Shown here piece after piece: positions 5,672 through 8,627 of a DNA stretch of 8,627 nt; the stretch's first letter is position 1, and every line of letters begins with the position of its first letter. The translations under genes were made by a program, and so were the position numbers. The notes beneath the pieces are model-generated. The model made no database searches. It was not told where the DNA came from and saw only the letters and a list, made by a program, of their open reading frames with translations. Source of the stretch: Oscillospiraceae bacterium (GTDB lineage Bacteria; Bacillota_A; Clostridia; Oscillospirales; Oscillospiraceae); assembly GCA_017381835.1 (NCBI GenBank), contig JAFOBK010000039.1, forward strand, positions 1 through 8,627. The letters run 5' to 3'.

Positions 5672-6025
5672 ATGGGCTGCATGAAATGCGGTGTGGATAT
5701 TCCGGAAGGTCAGGTTTTCTGCGATCACTGCCTTTCCATGATGGAAAGCTATCCCATTAAACCCGATGCCCGTATCCATCTGCCCAAGCGGGCCTTTGCC
5801 CAGGAAGAGCAGCCGAAGAAAACCGGAAGGAAAAAGCGCACCCTCTCCCCCGAGGAGCAAATTTCTGCTCTTCAGCTGAAAGTATTGCGGCTGCGCTTAG
5901 TCGCTGTGATTCTGGCCTTCATTCTGTGCATTGTCAGTGGATTCCTGGTGCTGAAGATCTACACGGACTACACCACCCCGGAACCTGGACGGAATTACAC
6001 AATTGATACCTCCATGGGTCATTGA
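5672..6025 (+). CDS. Zinc-ribbon single-pass membrane protein upstream of parA
   Basis: A 117-residue protein of unrecognised function. The N-terminus is a compact zinc ribbon with two Cys pairs, CMKC (Cys3, Cys6) and CDHC (Cys17, Cys20). A basic, proline-containing linker (about residues 34-68, with QPKKTGRKKR) and a short helical stretch with possible coiled-coil character (PEEQISALQLKVLRLR, 69-84) follow. One transmembrane helix (about 86-106) comes next, then a short outer tail rich in Thr and Tyr. Topology would place the ribbon and basic linker in the cytoplasm. The start at 5672 has AGAGGGGG about 9 bases upstream. Its stop codon is directly followed by the first parS site. The basic linker could contact DNA or phospholipid and the ribbon a protein partner; a link to chromosome segregation is inferred from position only. 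Confidence 0.78.
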   Translation: MGCMKCGVDIPEGQVFCDHCLSMMESYPIKPDARIHLPKRAFAQEEQPKKTGRKKRTLSPEEQISALQLKVLRLRLVAVILAFILCIVSGFLVLKIYTDYTTPEPGRNYTIDTSMGH

Positions 6026-6041
6026 TGTTTCACGTGAAACA
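6026..6041. promoter_or_regulatory. parS: parS site 1
   Basis: TGTTTCACGTGAAACA is a perfect palindrome (18 bp when flanking A and T are included) and matches the Bacillus-type parS consensus TGTTNCACGTGAAACA. It starts on the base after the zinc-ribbon gene's stop codon. ParB (Spo0J) should load here and spread. Confidence 0.95.
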
Positions 6042-6064
6042 TTTCTCTTTTCGCTGACCCCAAT

Positions 6065-6080
6065 TGTTCCACGTGAAACA
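6065..6080. promoter_or_regulatory. parS: parS site 2
   Basis: TGTTCCACGTGAAACA matches the same consensus exactly, with the common C at the variable position. Its centre lies 39 bp from that of site 1. It ends 17 bases before the parA start, in its leader, so bound ParB could also repress the operon. Confidence 0.95.
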
Positions 6081-6097
6081 TTTAGAAAGGAAAAAAT

Positions 6098-6853
6098 ATG
6101 GGAAAGATAATTGCTGTGGTGAATCAGAAAGGTGGCGTTGGTAAAACCACCTCCGCCGTGAACCTCACCGCCGCACTGACCGAAGCCGGCAAGCGGGTGC
6201 TGCTGTGCGACTTTGACCCCCAGGCAAATGCCACATCGGGTCTGGGTCTGGACAAGCGCCATCTGAAGTCCAGCGTCTATGATGTGGTTATCAATGACGA
6301 ACCGGCAGCAAATGCAATTGTAAAAACAAAATACGGTGATGTCCTTCCCTCCACCGCTGACCTGGCCGGAGCAGGTGTGGAACTGGTAACCATGCCGGAA
6401 CCCAATTACCGCCTGCGTAATGCTCTGGAAAGTGTACGGGATCAATATGACATCATATTCATCGACTGTCCTCCCTCCCTGGAGCTGCTGACCCTGAACA
6501 GCCTTTGCGCTGCAGACGGCATTATGGTTCCGGTGCAGTGCGAATATTACGCTCTGGAAGGACTGACCGATCTGATGACCACGCTGCGAATGGTAAAAAA
6601 GCGCCTGAATCCCCGTTTGGAGATCTTCGGTGTTGCCCTTACCATGTTTGACGGCAGAACCAATTTCTCCACCCAGGTTGCCCAGGAAGTGAGAAGGCAC
6701 TTCCCCGGAAAAGTCTTCGCAACTGTGGTGCCGAGAAATGTACGCCTGGCTGAAGCTCCAAGCCACGGCATACCCGTGACGGTCTATGACCGGCACAGCC
6801 GGGGTGCTGTAGCCTACAAAGCAATGGCTCAGGAAATCATTGAAAAATTATAA
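6098..6853 (+). CDS. parA: Chromosome-partitioning ATPase ParA (Soj)
   Basis: A 251-residue ParA/Soj ATPase, the usual length of chromosomal, non-plasmid forms without an N-terminal HTH. The deviant Walker A KGGVGKTT is at residues 11-18 with both signature lysines (Lys11, Lys16). DFDPQANAT (38-46) is the A' box with Asp40. IIFIDCPPSLELLTLNSL (119-136) is Walker B. VPRNVRLAEAPSHG (211-224) is the conserved stretch that contributes to DNA binding. ATP-bound ParA dimers bind the nucleoid and are released by ParB, which moves parS regions apart; in Firmicutes Soj also acts on DnaA. The ribosome binding site GAAAGG (6085-6090) fits the ATG at 6098. parB starts 12 bases downstream and two parS sites lie upstream. 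No key residue is missing. Confidence 0.97.
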   Translation: MGKIIAVVNQKGGVGKTTSAVNLTAALTEAGKRVLLCDFDPQANATSGLGLDKRHLKSSVYDVVINDEPAANAIVKTKYGDVLPSTADLAGAGVELVTMPEPNYRLRNALESVRDQYDIIFIDCPPSLELLTLNSLCAADGIMVPVQCEYYALEGLTDLMTTLRMVKKRLNPRLEIFGVALTMFDGRTNFSTQVAQEVRRHFPGKVFATVVPRNVRLAEAPSHGIPVTVYDRHSRGAVAYKAMAQEIIEKL

Positions 6854-6865
6854 CGAGGTGAAGAA

Positions 6866-7723
6866 ATGGCAAAAGGCTTAGGCAAAGGTCTTGGCGCATT
6901 GATGGGCGACTTCACCGCGGAAACTCCCTCCGCAAAAAGCCCCTATCAAATGCTCCCGATCCACAAAGTAGAGCCCAATCCCGATCAGCCCCGTCAGGAC
7001 TTTGACCCGGAGGAACTGCAATCCCTGGCAGATTCCATCGCAACCCACGGTGTGGTGCAGCCTCTGACCGTTCGGGAACTGAATAACGGCTACTATCAGA
7101 TCATCGCCGGTGAGCGCCGCTGGCGGGCAGCACGGATCGCAGAACTCAGAGAGATCCCCGCTGTGATCATCGAAGCCGATGACCGGAAAGTGATGGAACT
7201 GGCGCTGATCGAAAATCTGCAGCGGCAGGATCTGAATCCCGTTGAAGAAGCCATGGGCTATCAGACTCTGATGCAGGAATACGGTCTGACCCAGGAAGAT
7301 ACCGCAAAGCAGGTAGGCAAGTCCAGACCTGCTGTGGCAAACGCCCTGCGTCTGCTGAACTTAAGTGACAAAGTGCTGGAAATGCTCCGAAAGGGCGAAC
7401 TCAGCGCAGGTCACGCAAGAGCAATTCTCTCCCTGAAAACCCAAAAGCTTCAGGAAGCGGCCGCACAGAAAATCGCAGCCCTGGGACTGTCCGTCCGCCA
7501 GGCTGAACAACTGTGCAAAAACATGAGCAAAGAACCTGCACCGGTAAAAGAGCCCACCCTGGCTGTGGACTATGTTGCCGAGTGTGAAAAAACACTTTCC
7601 AAGCATTTGGGTAGAGGTGTTAAAATCATCAGCGGCAAGAAAAAGGGTCGGTTTGAGCTGGAATTCTACGGTGAAGACGATCTGCAGGTTCTTCTGGACG
7701 CGCTAATGAAATTGGAGAAATAA
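6866..7723 (+). CDS. parB: ParB/Spo0J CTPase, parS-binding protein
   Basis: A 285-residue ParB. The N-terminus MAKGLGKGLGALMG is the conserved basic motif that stimulates ParA ATPase. The N-terminal CTP-binding domain (about 29-120) has GERRWRA (82-88) and ENLQRQDLNPVEEA (116-129). The central helix-turn-helix region (about 140-165, LTQEDTAKQVGKSRPAVANA) recognises parS. After a Pro/Lys-rich linker (222-230), a C-terminal dimer domain (about 235-285) ends the protein. ParB loads at parS as a CTP-gated clamp, spreads, and recruits SMC. GAGGTG lies just before the ATG. The gene sits 12 bases after parA and one base before the PspC gene. The parS sites at 6026-6080 match the sequence expected for this ParB type. 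Confidence 0.97.
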   Translation: MAKGLGKGLGALMGDFTAETPSAKSPYQMLPIHKVEPNPDQPRQDFDPEELQSLADSIATHGVVQPLTVRELNNGYYQIIAGERRWRAARIAELREIPAVIIEADDRKVMELALIENLQRQDLNPVEEAMGYQTLMQEYGLTQEDTAKQVGKSRPAVANALRLLNLSDKVLEMLRKGELSAGHARAILSLKTQKLQEAAAQKIAALGLSVRQAEQLCKNMSKEPAPVKEPTLAVDYVAECEKTLSKHLGRGVKIISGKKKGRFELEFYGEDDLQVLLDALMKLEK

Positions 7724-7724
7724 T

Positions 7725-7925
7725 ATGAACAAAAAACTATACAGAAACACACAGAGCAAAATGATTGCCGGTGTCTGCTCCGGTATTGGTGAATACCTGA
7801 ACATTGACGCAACCATCATCCGCCTGATTTGGGCGCTGATTGGTCTCACCGGCGCCGGTATTTTGGCATACCTGGTAGCTGCTCTGATTATTCCCGAAAA
7901 ACCCGCCGACATTATCGACGTATAA
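7725..7925 (+). CDS. PspC-domain small membrane protein
   Basis: A 66-residue protein consisting of one PspC domain. KLYRNTQSKMIAGVCSGIGEYL (abridged: KMIAGVCSGIGEYLNID) and DATIIRLIWAL are the family hallmarks. A hydrophobic helix (about 31-57) follows and the tail is short. It has no other domain, so it is the minimal form common in Firmicutes, found in envelope-stress settings. The start is the ATG one base after the parB stop, with GGAG (7714-7717) within the parB end, so translation is coupled to parB. serS begins 20 bases downstream. Whether it has any part in segregation or only shares the transcript cannot be told from sequence. Confidence 0.9.
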   Translation: MNKKLYRNTQSKMIAGVCSGIGEYLNIDATIIRLIWALIGLTGAGILAYLVAALIIPEKPADIIDV

Positions 7926-7945
7926 CCATAAGAGAGGTAAAAAAC

Positions 7946-8615
7946 ATGTTAGACATTCGTAAGATCAAGGAAAATCCCGATGCTGTTAAGGCCGGTCTGA
8001 AGGCTAAGGAAGTCGACTGCGATGCAGTTGTTGACCGCATTCTGGAGCTGGATGTAGAGATCCGTGCTCTGAAGACCGCTTCCGAAGGCCGTACCGCTCA
8101 GAAGAACAAGATTGCCAAGGAAAACGGCAAGCTGTTCGGCCAGAAGAAGGGCATGGAAAAGAAGGGTGAAGACACTTCCGCCATCGAAGCACAGATTGAA
8201 GCCAACAAGGCTGAGTCCATTGCTCTGGACGCTGCCAACGAGGCTGATACCGGCAAGCTCCGGGAGCTGAGCGTAGAGTTCAAGACAGCTATGCTGAGCC
8301 TGCCCAACCTGCCCGATGCTGACCTGCTGCCCGGCGGCAAGGAAAACAATGAGCCTCTGCGCTACATCGGCGAAAAGCACGCATTTGACTTTGAACCCAA
8401 GCACCATGTGGATCTGTGCCAGGATCTGGGCCTAATCGACTACGAGCGCGGCGTTAAGCTGGCCGGTTCCGGCAACTGGATGTACACAGGCATGGGCGCT
8501 CGTCTGGAGTGGGCTCTGCTGAACTACTTCATCGACACCCACACCGCTGACGGCTACGACTTCATCCTGCCTCCCCACATGCTGGAGTACATGTGCGGTG
8601 AAACCGCAGGTCAGT
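7946..8615 (+). CDS. serS: Seryl-tRNA synthetase (3' partial)
   Basis: The first 223 residues of a class II seryl-tRNA synthetase, which charges tRNA-Ser with serine; full proteins are about 420-430 residues. The N-terminus MLDIRKIKENPDAVKAGL is typical. A long two-helix coiled coil for the tRNA variable arm covers about residues 27-115. The linker LPNLPDADLLPGG (119-131) leads to the catalytic domain, with motif 1 around TGMGARLEWALLNYFIDTH (181-199) and GYDFILPPHMLEYMCGETAGQ-type sequence (203-223). AGAGAGG (7931-7937) fixes the start at ATG 7946. The TAG that seems to end it (8615-8617) is formed with adapter bases; the next codon was probably Phe (GQFPKF in the family). It looks cotranscribed with parA-parB-pspC. 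Confidence 0.95.
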
Positions 8616-8627
8616 AGATCGGAAGAG
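8616..8627 (+). other. Illumina adapter remnant at the contig end
   Basis: The final 12 bases, AGATCGGAAGAG, equal the start of the Illumina TruSeq read-through adapter. They begin exactly where the conserved seryl-tRNA synthetase sequence breaks off. This stretch is not genomic. Confidence 0.93.

Noticed and set aside
5897..6796. Minus-strand open frame of 299 codons over parA
   Set aside because: It lies antisense to an unmistakable parA and both parS sites, has no ribosome binding site I could see and no recognisable motif; a shadow frame.
7829..7945. Longer serS start at 7829
   Set aside because: It overlaps the PspC gene and adds a non-homologous leader; MLDIRKIKENP from 7946 is the family N-terminus and has its own ribosome binding site.

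Overview
The window looks like a contig end from a Gram-positive Firmicute of the class Clostridia, most likely an Oscillospirales/Ruminococcaceae-type gut bacterium. This rests on strong AGGAGG-type ribosome binding sites, TTGACA/TATAAT-type promoters, a parAB locus with Bacillus-type parS sites, a DUF1836 regulator and GGGGG-TTCTTT terminators. No rRNA, tRNA, CRISPR array, transposase or phage gene was seen.

Layout. (1) 1-217, plus strand: the last part of pnp (polynucleotide phosphorylase, S1 domain). (2) 218-650: a gene-free stretch. It holds two tandem copies of a ~60-bp structured repeat, each followed by a Rho-independent terminator, then a 110-bp MITE-like element with inverted ends, then AT-rich DNA leading into a strong promoter. 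(3) 651-2915, plus strand: a three-gene operon of a DUF2975 membrane protein, a small Cro/C1-type HTH regulator and a large DUF4153/DUF4173-type membrane protein. It ends at a bidirectional terminator. (4) 2956-3045: a third copy of the structured repeat, inverted, lying between the hflC stop codon and the shared terminator. (5) 3046-5482, minus strand: the operon DUF1836 regulator - hflK - hflC (SPFH-domain membrane proteins). (6) 5483-5671: a divergent promoter region with an inverted repeat. (7) 5672-8615, plus strand: zinc-ribbon membrane protein - two parS sites - parA (soj) - parB (spo0J) - PspC-domain protein - serS (truncated by the contig end). Tight spacing suggests one transcription unit.

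How the parts relate. parA, parB and the two parS sites form a chromosome-segregation system with its centromere in its own 5' flank. HflK and HflC form a membrane complex that in other bacteria modulates the FtsH protease; FtsH is not in the window. The DUF2975/HTH pair is a recurrent regulator/membrane-protein module.

The most interesting unexplained signal is the three-copy element. Two copies start immediately after a stop codon, all three run into a terminator hairpin, and the two best copies differ in ways that keep an RNA stem paired in the direction of transcription. It may be an undescribed 3'-UTR RNA element. The last 12 bases equal the start of the Illumina TruSeq adapter, so the apparent serS stop codon is an artefact.
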